Assembly (NCBI GenBank): GCA_944990035.1
Contig: CALYLX010000136.1
Span: 1-64,000, forward strand
DNA from: Clitopilus passeckerianus
Taxonomy: Eukaryota > Basidiomycota > Agaricomycetes > Agaricales > Entolomataceae
Reading direction: 5' to 3'
DNA: 64,000 bases
Position 1 is the first letter of the stretch, and every line of letters starts with the position of its first letter. Positions 21,746 through 34,218 of the stretch are shown here, in pieces. The position numbers were made by a program, and so were the translations under genes. The notes under the pieces are model-generated. The model was not told the origin of the DNA. It made no database searches and was given only the letters and a program-made list of their open reading frames with translations.

Positions 21746-22301
21746 TGAGATACTTACAAGGCCGAGATTATGGCTCCGTACCCGTTCATATTCTTTTGTA
21801 GCGTCGCCCTTTTCAACTCTAGTATCTTTTCTTCAGGAAGCTTGCAGTACCGAATTCAATCACTTCGCAGGACTATCCCCTCTCGTTTTGACGTTGAAAT
21901 CGACGAGGCATTGGGTGAATTGACGGTCACCGACCACGACGAAGGTGAGAAGGACGGTCCACTTATGAGCTTTATCTTTCAATCCAGCAGTCCTCGTGAT
22001 TTCTTCACCGTTCGAATACACCCAGAGGCCGAATTACCATTGCAGTATAGAGGTGTTTACTCGTTTCGTTCCGCCTAGTAAATTGGTTCAAATTTGTATA
22101 TTTCATTTATTCGCTGTTGAATGTTCCCAGAGGTACTCTAAATGTTTAAATGTAGGCTTCCGGTTTAGGCCTATGTTTCCCCCATGAGATCGGAATCATC
22201 TCTCCTTTTCAAAGTTTTCCTAACGGGGACACTTTTCATAAATGTGCATTGACAAACTAATAGTGTACAGAGCTGTTGATAAATAAAACGGAAGGTAAAT
22301 T
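21746..22301. other. Intergenic region upstream of decayed gene
   Basis: Contains a plus-strand open frame of 102 codons at 21770-22078 with acidic residues (FDVEIDEALGELTVTDHDEG) and no recognised domain. It may be a fragment of a gene or chance. The rest is AT-rich 3' sequence of HOP2. Confidence 0.3.
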
Positions 22302-23339
22302 TCATCGTTTACGCTTCAGGGATGATTGGTCCTTGCAAAGGGGTGTCTGCTCCAAAGCAGTGTGTTCCGGGGTGTCGAATTCAATGCCGAGATCCTCTCC
22401 GAGATTAGTAGCATCTTGTGGAGGCAGGACGTCGGTGGCAAGTTGCCAGAAGCTGAAAATAGTTGGCTTTGAGTCTGCCATGGGATATTTTTAGGGTTGA
22501 ACATACGTGATGAAAACTCTTCTTCTCTTGACCCACTCTACTCGCCATTTTGCCCATTCAGACTCGACTAAGGCAAGATCATCCGCAGACATCAGAGGCG
22601 CTCCAGACCGTAATGGCTCAAGTCGTTGTAAAGCTGCTCCCACCTAGCAGGATACGTTCAGGTGTTAGCAGAAAACCCGGAGAGTTTGCAAATGGGAAGT
22701 TTAGTACAGCTTTCTCTGCAGCCAGAATCTGATCGTCCAAATCCAGGTCGGTGGGTGTAGATTTCAGCTTTCCGAGTTCTGGTCATCGCATATAGTCACA
22801 GTCCACAGGCGAGAGAGAAGCGGAGCTTAGAATACCTGAAGAATGTATTCGAAGATCTGCAGCCAGCGACTTGTTTTCTTCTTCGATATCTTTCAGCTGA
22901 GTCTCCAGGGCAGAAAGCTTTTCGGGAGGGAGAGTATCAATCTTCGACTGATTAGCCACAAAGAATGTCGTTTTCCCTTTGAGATGAGGATAAACGAACG
23001 CGCATATGACTATATGCGTATAGGTGCTTGCCATAAATCTTCTGTACAAGTTCTCCCTTCTCGGCAAGACCGAGCAAGATTTTTTGAGCAGCTGTTTTGG
23101 GTACAGCGCCTTTGAGATTAGCAGCGACATCGACAGCACCGTACGGCCGATTCATCTAGTGGACGTGAGTGGCCATTGGAAGCTGGTTGTATGCTCAATA
23201 CCCGTTTCAGATATTCCAGCACTTTGTCCTCGGCTACAAAACAGTTGAGCACCCTTATATACGAAGAATTGCTCGACATACCCTCTTTACCCTTCAGCAC
23301 TGGTATTTTTGCTTCAGTTTTCGCTACTTTGGTCGTCAT
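22302..23339 (-). CDS. HOP2: Hop2/TBPIP meiotic recombination protein
   Basis: Works with Mnd1 to stimulate Dmc1/Rad51 strand exchange and correct homologue pairing in meiosis. The N-terminal winged helix is seen in DKVLEYLKR/MNRPYGAVDVAANL and KTAAQKILLGLAEKGELVQK; then a coiled coil (SALETQLKDIEEENKSLAAD) and the conserved C-terminal part WAKWRVEWVKRRRVF, FWQLATDVLPPQDATNLGED, LGIEFDT. Seven exons close with no frame break and end KRKR at TGA 22302-22304. One intron (22977-23031) has a GC donor. The gene is divergent from the LEU5-like carrier, 229 bp between start codons. Confidence 0.93.
22977..23031 (-). other. GC-AG intron in HOP2
   Basis: Minus strand: TAT G/GCAAGC ... CTCAAAG/GG AAA, 55 nt. 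Splicing gives VQKIYGK/TTFFVANQ, the junction expected from the conserved YGK motif of Hop2. No GT donor nearby gives this product, and no base change is needed to keep frame. Confidence 0.85.
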
Positions 23340-23568
23340 TGTGGTAGATCGCGTTCAAAGGACGCGTCTTGCATGTGACCGTGAATTTACCCACGGGTTT
23401 TGCCGCGAACACGCACTCGGCTAGCCGGACCAAAGATATGGACCGGAAGGAACTCCGAGTCGACCATTGGTGGGTAATGACCATTCAGTGGTAGCACTGC
23501 AGTACTCAGCTTTACATTCCCTCACTTCGACGACTTGCATGAGCTTGTGCTGTTAACAAAAAACGCGG
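23340..23568. promoter_or_regulatory. Shared divergent promoter region HOP2 / mitochondrial carrier
   Basis: 229 bp between the two start codons must hold both promoters. No TATA box or known site is obvious. Confidence 0.5.
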
Positions 23569-24760
23569 ATGAGTCCAAATGTCTCCAGCTCGAAGCGAGA
23601 CAAGCAAAGTTTACAATACATCGTTCGTTCCGGCCTGGCGGGTGGAATTGCAGGATGTGTGGTATGTGCACAAGACCCCTACCCAGATCCCAAATTCTGA
23701 CAAAGATGTAGGCAAAAACTGTGGTAGCACCTTTAGATAGGGTGAAGATCCTCTTTCAAGCTTCAAATCCAGAGTTCCAGAAATACACAGGTATGCGATT
23801 GTCCAAGGTTACTGTTGCGTGCTATTGGTAATCTTGCTCAAACCTCAGGCTCATGGAGCGGTGCATTCCGTGCTGGCACAGAGATATACAGGCATGAAGG
23901 TACTCGCGGTCTCTTTCAAGGTCACTCAGCAACTCTACTCCGTATATTTCCCTATGCCGCTATCAAATTTATGGCCTACGACCAAGTGCACTACGTATGT
24001 GCAAAATTTTCTTTGCCTTCTCTATCCAGTTAACAAAAGACTTAGATCCTTATGCCAACCAGAGAACAAGAGACAAATGCCCGTAGATTCTCAGCTGGAG
24101 CAATTTCAGGTATAATACACTCACCTACTTCGAAGTTGCCCAGCTAAACCCCGCACAGGAATGATCTCCGTTTTCTTTACCTATCCCTTGGATGTTATCC
24201 GGGTCCGGATGGCCTTCTACAAGAAAGCTGCCAACGAGCCACCACCACGCTTCAGAGAAGCATTCTGGCACATATACCATGAAAAAGCAGCACCGAATGC
24301 TCCTCCGACAATAACCACCACCACCAGCCGTTCAGCATTCGAAAGATTTCCAATGCTCAAGTTCTATCGCGGTTTCTCAGTGACGCTTGCAGGTATGATC
24401 CCGTACGCAGGTGTCTCCTTCCTTAGCTGGGGCTTCCTACGAGCGCGTTTCCTTCCTCCAGATAAAACTGGTCACCGGCCTCCAACCCCTCTGGCGGACC
24501 TGGCGATTGGTGCAGTCTCTGGGATGGTCGCGCAGACAGCATCATATCCTTTCGAAGTTGTACGGAGACGGATGCAAGTGGGCGGCAAAACACGGCCAGA
24601 TAGGTGGCTGAGGTTGGGTGAGACGGTCAACGCCATTTGGACAGCAAGAGGATGGAGAGGATTCTACGTTGGATTGTCGATAGGGTATCTAAAGGTCGTA
24701 CCGATGACTGCGGTTAGCTTCATGGTGTGGCAGAGTGGCAAGAGGCTATTGGATGTATAG
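23569..24760 (+). CDS. LEU5: Mitochondrial carrier, Leu5/SLC25A16-like (CoA import)
   Basis: Inner-membrane carrier of the SLC25 family; resemblance to Leu5/Graves-disease carrier suggests uptake of coenzyme A into the matrix. Three carrier repeats carry signatures [23 protein letters not shown] and [11 protein letters not shown]; paired blocks [40 protein letters not shown] and [20 protein letters not shown] follow. A low-complexity ITTTTSR loop lies in repeat 2. Four introns, all in frame; no break. Start ATG 23569, ends KRLLDV at 24760. Assignment to Leu5 rather than another SLC25 subtype is by motif memory. Confidence 0.9.
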
Positions 24761-27548
24761 ATTGTAGCATTTGTACTATATTAAACATTGCCTAATTGGA
24801 ATCGGGATATCGACTTACTTTACGCGTGTGTCGTCATTCGACCGATCCTTAGTTTCTAGATACAATCGGCGCCATTGATAATTGTGTATTCCGAGAGCCC
24901 AATACTGGGCCAGCAGACCCTGGAGTGGACACATGCCTGGGCATGACTGCAAAGAGAAAGCCTACGAACAACGCGGACTTCTTCTTCCCGCCATCGTCTC
25001 GTTTTTGGTCCGGTGTATAACCAGGATTCCTGAGGAGTCTGTCTGTTTCAGACCGTATTAGCTTTTGTCTTCTTCCAAGTTGACATGGGTGATCGCAAGC
25101 AAGGCAGTTGCTCGAGAAATTCCGGCCATCATCACTCTGTCTGTTAAAAATGTTCAATGCTCCCGACGTATCTCTCCAGCGTCATAAATGAACAATGGGC
25201 GCGTCCAATGATCTCTTGCACATGCGACTGTCTGTTGACTTTGCTCCAAATGAATAATCAGGATGACTTGAAGGCGGCCTAGAGTTTGCGGCCCAAAGCG
25301 TTAAATTCAAAGGGCTGGAACGGCAAGGGAATGACCGGCTGATATGTGGATTCGAGGGGTTTCACGTTGCTGAACTAGTCCTTCCTTGGAAGTTTTGTCT
25401 CATGTACATCGTCTTTGTTGGTGTTTTCTTGTTGCACATTCCTGTGTGTAGGTGTCGAAATTGTATTCCTTGATTGAATTCAATCCACTAATGTGTTATC
25501 TGCCCCTTTTGAAGTATGCCTAGCATGCGAGTCTATCAGCCTGGTGGATGGATAGGAACTCATTTCTCATTTTATTACCGGACGCAGCACATGAAAGTCC
25601 GTTACTATCGTACTTAGCTGCATGTATCAGTGGCGCAGCGGTGAGAGCTCTGCATCGACGAGATAAGAAACGGGATTTATTCTAGAAGAAAAGGCATCGG
25701 ATTGACTGGTTTTGCGTCATGCATGATCATTCGGGCCGCGATCCTCGGATAGAATGGCCACTGAGCCATGCAGAGAATAGCAGAAGACCAATGACAGCCA
25801 AGTACTACATGTGCGTTTTCGTTTACAGAACAGCGCAGCTGCTTCACCTGACCAATACTTGAAGGACGGTAATGTTGCCAAGTGCGATCAAATGATCCTC
25901 GTCGCTAGACAAGGCCAGGTATGAACGGAACAGGCCATTCTTGACAGCCACGGATGTATATCCGCGAAGATTTCCTATTCTAGTTGGAGAGGGCCAAGGT
26001 GGAGGGATATGTGGTTTAAACGAAGCATTCGTTTACAGTTACAATCAATCCCAGGATTCAAAGCTCTCAGCGCATTGAGACTGATTGGACCTAGAGGAGA
26101 TATGTCCAGGGACATGATACCATGGGGTGCAATACGCCCTGCCCCTTAGACTTGCTATACAGTATGGTCTGATTTTGAGAGTGGAGCGTGAGGTGGGGGG
26201 CAGATGTCAACAATATATCAACATGTAGTTGACAATGTTCGCCAAGAAATTCCAAAATAACAGGGGACTCCGAGAACCTGGCTCTGTGCGGCCCGGAGAC
26301 AGACAAACTCTTGCCCAACCAGAGCACGAGATGAATAAGATTATACATTGTTTTACCAGGTCCCGTTGAACGAAGAAAACCATCAGGATCAGTTCCATAG
26401 ACATGCAAGGGTAGGGTAGAGACTCATCAGAAGGGACGGCGGTGGATGTGGTTGAGATGCAACAGTCATATTTTGAGCACATTGTGATAGATTGTGGTCA
26501 CCTGGGGCGGGGTCCATCGGTGAGCGCCGTAATAAGCAACTAGTGTTCAGAACCTGGAAGTTGATTTCGATCTTGACCACATGAGCTGCCTGAAGTGTAA
26601 CGACCTCCTCAGATGACATTCTTCTAGTACAGATCCTGCACAGCCAGGATGCTTCTATGGTAGCATCACAACACTGCCACCTAGTATACTGACCGTCTCA
26701 TCTGGATCTTTCGAGGTGAACCAAGGACGTTTGACATCTTCTAGCGCATTTCAGGGGATGCTGCGAGTCCCGAGTACCCGAGTTGGCTTGGTCATTTTGT
26801 ATCAAAGCCAGATAGAGGACCTTGTATTCATTGTGATTGCATTCTTAGATAGCGCGGCGATAGGCTGCATAGTGGAAATAGATGCCAGATAGATGAGGAC
26901 ACAGTGACAACGATGGCCTTGGAGATGCAAGCGCATGATTTAAAGTCGGTCATTCGGACCTGGACTTTCTGAAGGAATCGGAGAACAGAGTTTTGAGTGT
27001 CTCACTACCCCTTGAAAGAGGAGTCACTTACAGCCATTCGGCATACAGCAATGGCGTGAGTTCTGTGCTCGTCGTACAGTCCAAGACGAAGTTTTTGAAG
27101 GACGTCCAGCGACAACAGCTGTCGAAAGATTTGGTGCGAAGTGAGCGGAGATGTGATAAAATTCGGGGAAAAAGTGGTTTATTTTGGAATTGCCTCCAAG
27201 AACGGCAAGAGGTGGATTCCCTGATCGCCTCTGTTGTGACACCTAAAGCCTCTTGTCCTTCTACCACCACCATCTTTCAGCGTAGCTGAGCTTCCTCTCA
27301 ACGCCTTCCTGGAAAGGACTAGCGGTGGGAACGCGCTGAACGCGTACACATCAGCCTGGCAAGTTTGAGACAGGCTACGCTACAATAATCTCGGCCGCGG
27401 CCAAACCCCATACGTCTCGCAATTCCTCACTCAACCGGCCAGATATCGGTGACAAAAATTTAACAGCCCAACCTTGAGTGGGCAAACTACATATCAATGC
27501 CTGTGCCCCTTCGGAGTTCAGCAGCCCAAAGAGCGGAGGCAAAATACA
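24761..27548. other. 2.8-kb gene-poor region
   Basis: No complete gene supported. A minus-strand exon-like piece starts at 26619 (MSSEEVVTLQAAHVVK), resembling the start of the DUF6533 membrane proteins common in mushrooms, but the downstream frames are broken (hydrophobic pieces at about 26207-26400). This may be a remnant. A 102-codon minus frame at 24849-25157 has no known domain. The right end holds the ankyrin gene promoter. Confidence 0.35.
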
Positions 27549-30500
27549 ATGTCACAACAGAGTGTACGTCATGTTGACTATTGCGGTTTATTGGAAAGGC
27601 TCACGTTTTGGCAGTCCCAAGTTTAGGACTTCACTCTGCCGCCGCAACAGGCAATGTTGGACTAGTGGAATATGCTCTGGACCGAGGGCAACCAGTCAAC
27701 TCCGTACTTGATGGCGTTCTGCCTCTACACGCTGCTGCTGCTGGGGGTAACGTGCAGGTTGTGAAATTGTTGATTGATCACGGTGCGGATGTGAATGCGC
27801 CAAGGTGAGTAGAACGAACTTGCACTCTTTCTGAGTCACTCATAGTATCCGGACAGGCTGCCGCGGCGTTATTCCAACGACAAGAATAGGGACTCTTCAG
27901 CACCCATTGTTGGTACTTCGGGCTCCACACCATTACATTTTGCAGCGGCAAACGGAAATTATGAAGTAATCAACCTTCTCTTACTTCGCGGTGCACATGC
28001 CGACCGTGCGGACAAGTACGGTGTTACTCCTGAAATGCTGGCCAGGCAGAATCGTTGGTTGGAGTGCGCAGACCTTCTGCGCCAATGGATGGTCAACAAG
28101 GATCGCGATCTCAGAGAGCGACCTGGGGGTGCGGACGATCGGAGTCGACAGCAAACTCGTGTTGATTCCGGCGGGAATGATGACCCACACACCTCTTCCC
28201 TGGCTCGTAGGCGCCTCCATGTGAAGCAATCTTTCGACACAGCACTAAGTCGGCTGAAGCCAAGCTCCTCTGTGTCAATGAACCCCACATCCACGCCGCC
28301 CGCATCTCCCTCAAGGCCCTTCGCCGACACTCCCGATCATCCTACCTATTCCACTGACATGGATCGGCCCGACCAGAATGTTGCCGGTCAACGTCGGCCA
28401 TCGTTACCACACATCATGCAACCGTCCCTAATATTACCTCGAAGCAGAAAAACCTCAACACCAAACATCACTGGGACCAATACTCCACAACGGCCTGGGT
28501 CGTCGGGAGGACTTGCAGAAAATACTGATCAAGAGTCTAATCAGGGCTCTGCGAGGGGAACGGGGCCGCGAAAACTTGGAAGCAAGCTATCTTTGATGAA
28601 TCTATTCAAGAAGTCGCAGAGTAGCGAAAGTGGCCAGGTTTCTGATAGTTCGTTATCCCTATCCTCAACTACAGGTGTAAACCCGCCGAACCCCTCTACC
28701 GGGATTTCTTCAGCAGAACCTACTGGCTCTGCTTCATTCATACCTCGAATGGCCGCAGCACGAGATGCACTCGACGTTGATGTAACCCCCAACCCCAAAC
28801 CTCGCCCGAAGCATCAGCGTCGACCCGGTCGCCTGCCCGACCACCACCAGTACCTCTTGCTGTTGATTTACACAACGCGATGATGTCTCAGCGGCAGCCT
28901 CAGTCACAGAGATCGCCATCTCGAGACCGATCAATGTCTACTGGTGGTACGAAACCAGGCAGTAATCAAGATGGCATAGCAGCTTCTGCTCCTTGCTCCT
29001 CACCTCTAGCCCGTATGTTCCGATCCAAGAACCATAACAGGGACAGATCGGGTTCAGGAGCAAGCCTGGGAGGTTATAAGGAAGAGAAGTCCTTTGACAG
29101 TACATCCACCGGTCAAGATGACAGTTTCGACACGGCCCAAGTCCATTCTCCTTCAAAGCCAAGCATACTCAAATTGCACGGCCGTTCACCTTCGGGCGGC
29201 CCTCTTAATTCTTCGCCCGGACCACGGGCATTGCGATTCGACTCTTCATCAACGAACGGCAGTAACAGAAGCAATTCAGGGTACGGAAATAACGCGAATC
29301 GCGGCCTTAGGATTTGCAATAGTGCGGGATCTCTCACGAGATACCAATCTGTTGGCCCCTTATTGAACGGGGGAGACTCGGATGATGAAGATTTCGGCGA
29401 GGAGAACGGACCGCCTGTTCCTTCCAATCCGCAGAATTACAGCGAGTATCCTGCTCTTTTGGAAATTGATGAATTCAACCCACCAACTCAAGCTAAATCT
29501 CCCCGAATCATGTTGCTCACAAGGGATCGCGGGCTTTCCATAACCTCAGCTTCGGATGTATCACTTTCCCCTATATTGGCGAACGAGGAACGCGTCACTT
29601 CACGATTGGATATGTTCCCATTCGACATCAACAAACCACCTCTCTTGGAACCAGATGAACCAGAGGCTCTGGATCCTAATCACTTGCAGGTCCCCGATGA
29701 TGTCGAGACTCGTGGTCGAGGCGATTCTGTCAGCAGTGCCAGCACAGTGGACAGTCAGAACAACCCCGCACTCAGCATGAGCGGCACGACAAGCGGAAGT
29801 GGGGGTAGCGATACGATAAACACGCTCTTGCTGTCTCCCGACAACAGCGCCCTTCCTATTCCTACCCCCGATGTACCGACTAATGGAGTGAAGGAGTCCG
29901 AAACAACCCGCCTCACTCCACCGATCACCCCCGATTCCAAGGCAGCAAGCAAGACCTCTCCCCGGCGAACGCATATTCCCCTGAAATCAACATTGACTCT
30001 ATCTCATCGCATGCTCAGGCGGAGGCCCTTGTGCAGAGGACTCAACAGGATATCTTTGATATAGCAAGTTCGAATGAGGTTACTCCTGCTACCTCTAACG
30101 TAGGGCTTTCTCCACTCAGCGCAAGGCTTGCTGCATATGGCGAGAGTTTGGCATTGGAGAGAAAGTTCCGCGAGCAGAAGTCGACCGATGTGCTCAGAAC
30201 TTCCAACACTTCCCGGTCCCCATATAGCCAGGCATCGACATTGCCTGAAATTATTATGACGGAGGATGGAGGAATTCTCAATAGTGGACCTGTGACAAGG
30301 AACGGTGTCGGCCGACAACATAGTCTTGAACAACGACCTGGCCAACCCAGAAAGAACCCTAGGCCGAGAGCTCCTAAACGACCATCTACTGCCGAAGGAG
30401 GTGAGATTATGATTTCATTCAGTCACAAACCTCACTGACTGACATTTACCCAGTTACTCCACGAAGAGAAGACCAACTCTTCTTTTCCCGTGAAGGCTCA

Positions 30501-30940
30501 GGTCGCTCAGGACATCATGTGTCACATTCAGCCTCGGGCTTCCCCACGTCGCCTTCCAGCAGACTGGCTTCCTTCCGAGATATCAATGATACCCTTTGGG
30601 GCGAGCGACAAGCTGTTTCGCCTCCAATCGTGGATCCGCCTCCTATCTCTCGCAGCTTAAACATTGCGTCAAATATGCCAATGCGCTCGCGCACCCCTGT
30701 GGGTTCCCTGAAGGGCAGCTCAGTCGCATAAGCTCCTTGGACAGCCCCGACCTTTCCACTGAGTTTTCGCCACTGACCCGCGTCACCTCAACACCTCTTG
30801 TCCCATCGCGTACTGCGAAATCGTCAGTGAAACTAGCGAAGATGGGGTTCCCAGCGAACTCAGGTCAGGCTCCCCTTACACCAAACAAGAAACCATTCAG
30901 CTTGCGGGGCATTGTACAAACACTGAAAGGAAAGTCTTGA
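27549..30940 (+). CDS. Ankyrin-repeat protein with long disordered tail
   Basis: Short first exon MSQQ (27549-27561) is joined across a 53-nt intron to three ankyrin-type repeats: GLHSAAATGNVGLVEYALDR, GVLPLHAAAAGGNVQVVKLL, and STPLHFAAANGNYEVINLLL, then GVTPEMLARQNRW. The remaining ~900 residues are Ser/Pro-rich and disordered, with several short basic or acidic patches, ending FSLRGIVQTLKGKS. Total about 1078 residues. Introns at 27562-27614, 27805-27856 and about 30401-30451. Three one-base breaks: C3 run at 28805-28807 (PKPRP/EASAS), C4 run at 29960-29963 (KTSP/ANAYSPE) and near 30716-30724 (LKGS/SRISSLDSP); each is fixed by one added base. Scaffold or regulator by inference; no closer function can be named. 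Confidence 0.8.
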
Positions 30941-31563
30941 TACCCAACGTTGTCTTTGTTGTTCAATTATTGTGCGCCCTCATCTGTACCCATACAACCA
31001 TGGTCCATTTTTGTATCATTGTATTACCTGACTCGTTCTCTTGATCTCGCCCACTGTACAGTACTGCTGCTTCAGCATTTGTTCTCTTTTTCCATCATGT
31101 TCTATTGCCCTAACAGCAATCTTGTTATCTCTCCATTATTCCTTTCGTTCATAAGTCTGTGTTTGGTCATCGGCATCTTGTAACAATTTATGTATGTATT
31201 GGTCTTCCGGCACTTTCAATGACTTGCATTGCACGCTTTGTATACTATACTGTTTATGAAGGCATTAGCTATATATTTATACCTACCAAATGTGTTCTGA
31301 AGGGTACAGTTAAACTTTCGAGGGCTTTTTGAGTGGCCCGGCTACTTGCTCTTTGAATGCCGGCATCATCTGGAGTAAATACCGCCAAATAACCTCCTTC
31401 CACCTACCATTACGAGGTCAAACTAGGGAAGCACGCCTGTAGCGTGCAGCACCCTGGAAGCGAAAGCAAGGCGACTCGACTGGCTTTCGAAGCTAGAACT
31501 TGGAGTTAACTGTGACTGTGGCGTAACGATCTCAAAAGATCCTCGAGAAATAACGCATCCCCA
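30941..31563. other. Intergenic, ankyrin gene to ADA2
   Basis: 623 bp. The first part is T-rich 3' UTR-like sequence; the minus-strand frame at 31423-31674 overlaps the first ADA2 exon and is a shadow. Confidence 0.4.
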
Positions 31564-33974
31564 ATGACCGTGACGCAGCGGAAACCACAACATCTTCCAG
31601 AGGAAGTTCAAAGTGTGTAGCCCCTTCGAATAAACCTTGAGGACCGTTCTGAAGGGCTGACAACATTTGTTCATTAGCCGTTAACGAGCCAGGAGTGCAA
31701 TATCAATGTGATGCTTGCTCATGTGACCTCACCCATACCGTCCGTATCAAATGCGCTGATCCAGTTTGCGAGTCTGAGGAGGGCGTCGACATATGCCCAG
31801 CATGTTTCTGTGCTGGTAAGGAGTTTGCGAATCACAAAAGAGGGCACCCGTATCGCGTTATTGTGAGTTGAGACGATTACGAACTCCAAGTCTGAATCTT
31901 CCGAATCTTGACACTTTGCAGGAAATAAGCTCTTATCCAATATTCACGGAGGATTGGGGAGCAGACGAGTGCGTAGACCAGCTATTTGCAGAACTATTTA
32001 TATTGACGCTGCCATGCTCTTCTAGGGAGCTGCTCCTGCTGACTGGCATTGTCAGTCAGGGCATTGGGAACTGGAAGAAGATCGCCGAGCATGTGGGTAC
32101 ACGAACGAAGGAAGAGGTGGAAAAGCACTATAACGAGGTGTATGTTGATTCACCCCATTGGCCACTACCGGTGTGTCTACTTCCGCCACTCTCAAGCGTC
32201 ACTATAAAACTATCCCAGATAATGGACCGGCAATTTGACGTTGATCCAGACGAGTTCCAAGACCGCAAACGTCGAAGAATATCGGCCATGAACGCCATCG
32301 CTCCTCCTCCGCCGACAGTAGCGCCGACGTCAGCACCCGGAATTCATGAAATTGCTACTTACCTCCCCGGCCGATTGGAATTCGAGCACGAACTGGATAA
32401 CGAAGCCGAAGACCTGGTCAAGGATCTAGAATTTGGTATCACCATGCAATATGGTGGGGATGAAATACCCGAAGATGAAGAAGACCTAGACATGAAAGCC
32501 AGAAAGAAATGGATAGAGGAGCGAAAATTAGCTGCAACAGGCGTACCGAACGGGGTTGTTCCGACGATGAGAGGAAAGTCAGTGGGCAAGGGTCCCATGA
32601 TGGGGCGTGTCAATGGCAAGACAAACGGACACCGGGAAACGCCAAAGCCGGAGGCCGTTCCAAAGACGGAGGAGAATGGAACTGTGAACGGGGAAGAGGA
32701 AGAAGAGCCGACACAGCCGCCACCGACAGAAACTGAGGAGTCTCTGGCGTTCAAGCTCACGTTGATGGAGATGTATGCGCAACGGATAGAGAGACGTGCA
32801 GAAGGAAAAGGTTTCATATTTAACAGGGGTTTACTGGACTACAAGAAGGTTAGTGCTGATTTCGGAAGAATACATGATCATAACCATTTTTCTCCACAGA
32901 TGCAGGCGAACGAAAAGAAGAGGTCACGAGAAGACCGGGAGTTCCTGAATCGTTTGCGACCTTTTGCCAAGCTGCAGACCGCAGAGGATTATGAAGCCTT
33001 CGCAGCTGATATGCTCTGTAAGCCCATACTAAAGTCGCAGATTGTTACTAGTGTCACTCATTCCACACTACAGACGAGGTTATTTTGCGAAAAATATTCA
33101 GGATCTCCAAGTTTACCGACGACTTGGCCTTAGTACAGCGTCTGACATAGACAAGTACACTGCCGATCTCGCAAAGAGGGTATGTCACGTCCACCGCCTT
33201 TTCGAGTTTTTAGAAGCTCGTGCTAATCCTGATACAGACTCAGGCTAAAGCCACCGCTCCTCGAGACCATGACCGATTCCACAGCCGAGCAGGCTCCCGA
33301 TTTTCGGTTGGACCAGATGCACGCGCCTCCGTGGAGCGTGAAACCACCCCGAGGCTACCTGGTATAGGACCCCCTCCTGCTTCAGCGCCTCCAGTTCGCC
33401 GACAACGTAAGTATAAATGCAAATCATCCTTCAGAAAGAGGCTGATGATTTCTGCTCAGCTGCTCCCCTCAACCTTGCAAATAGCCCGTCTCTACACCTC
33501 CTCACACCTGCGGAACAGACCTTATGTTCTCAACTACGGATACTTCCCAAACCATACCTCGCCATCAAAGAAACGCTCGTTCGTGAATATGCTCGAAGAG
33601 GAGGCAAGCTACGTCGACGAGAAGCCAGAGATCTGGTCAAGATCGATGTCAACAAGACAAGTCGTGTTTGGGACTTCCTTGTACAAGCAGGATTCCTCAA
33701 AATTACACAGGAACCTCAGCCGTCGGTCACGGCTTCAGGTTCTGGATCTGCTGCACCATCACTCAATGGCTCACCTGTGAAGGAAGCACCCCGCTCAGTC
33801 CCAATGACTGCGACCTCCTCTGTGACGAGTCAACCAGGTTCTGTCCATAGCATGAACACGACACCGAATCTACCCCTGCAATTCCATCCTGGCCACGATA
33901 GAGTACGAATGTATTATCATTATAAACCTCTGTATTTATACACCCCCACGCTATCGATACGCATTGCTACTTAA
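31564..33974 (+). CDS. ADA2: Transcriptional adaptor Ada2 (SAGA complex)
   Basis: Adaptor that activates the Gcn5 acetyltransferase in SAGA/ADA. A first exon MTVTQRKPQHLPEEVQ at 31564 precedes a ZZ zinc finger (YQCDACSCDLTHTVRIKC...CPACFCAGKE, HKRGHPYRVI), a SANT domain (ELLLLTGIVSQGIGNWKKIA, TKEEVEKHYNEVYVDSPHWP), a middle region (ETEESLAFKLTLMEMYAQR, KRSREDREF, YRRLGLSTASDIDKY) and a C-terminal SWIRM domain (LTPAEQTLCSQLRILPKPY...DVNKTSRVWDFLVQAGF). One break in the A5 run 33090-33094, between YEVILRK and IQDLQVYRRL; one more A restores it. The last ~75 residues are Ser/Pro-rich; the stop at 33974 is the first in frame, so the tail is less sure. Confidence 0.92.
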
Positions 33975-34218
33975 TATACCATTGATTTTGACGACGATTA
34001 TAATAGCCTGACCAAGCGGGGTTGCTTGTTTGCAAATCACAAATAAACTTGATCGCGAAATGGACGATCACAAAATTTCGAACGGGGTCAATCTGAAGCC
34101 AATCTACTACACCTTGACGCCTTAGCACCTGTCATCGAGACTGCTAGGTATATAAAGCTAGCCTCTAACACGGACATAATCCAACGGAGGAGAAGCTGCT
34201 TGAAAACCCCACAAAAAC

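Noticed and set aside
25628..25700. tRNA-like A-box (TGGCGCAGCGGT)
   Set aside because: No B-box, no cloverleaf and no acceptor stem could be found downstream.
28860..28883. Stop at the end of the first ankyrin-protein frame as true C-terminus
   Set aside because: The next frame continues the same Ser/Pro-rich protein and begins PEASASTRSPARPPPVPL exactly where one base is missing in a C run.
32359..32817. 152-codon minus-strand open frame
   Set aside because: It is antisense to the acidic/Pro-rich middle of ADA2; the Ser/Arg/Pro-rich translation is the expected shadow.
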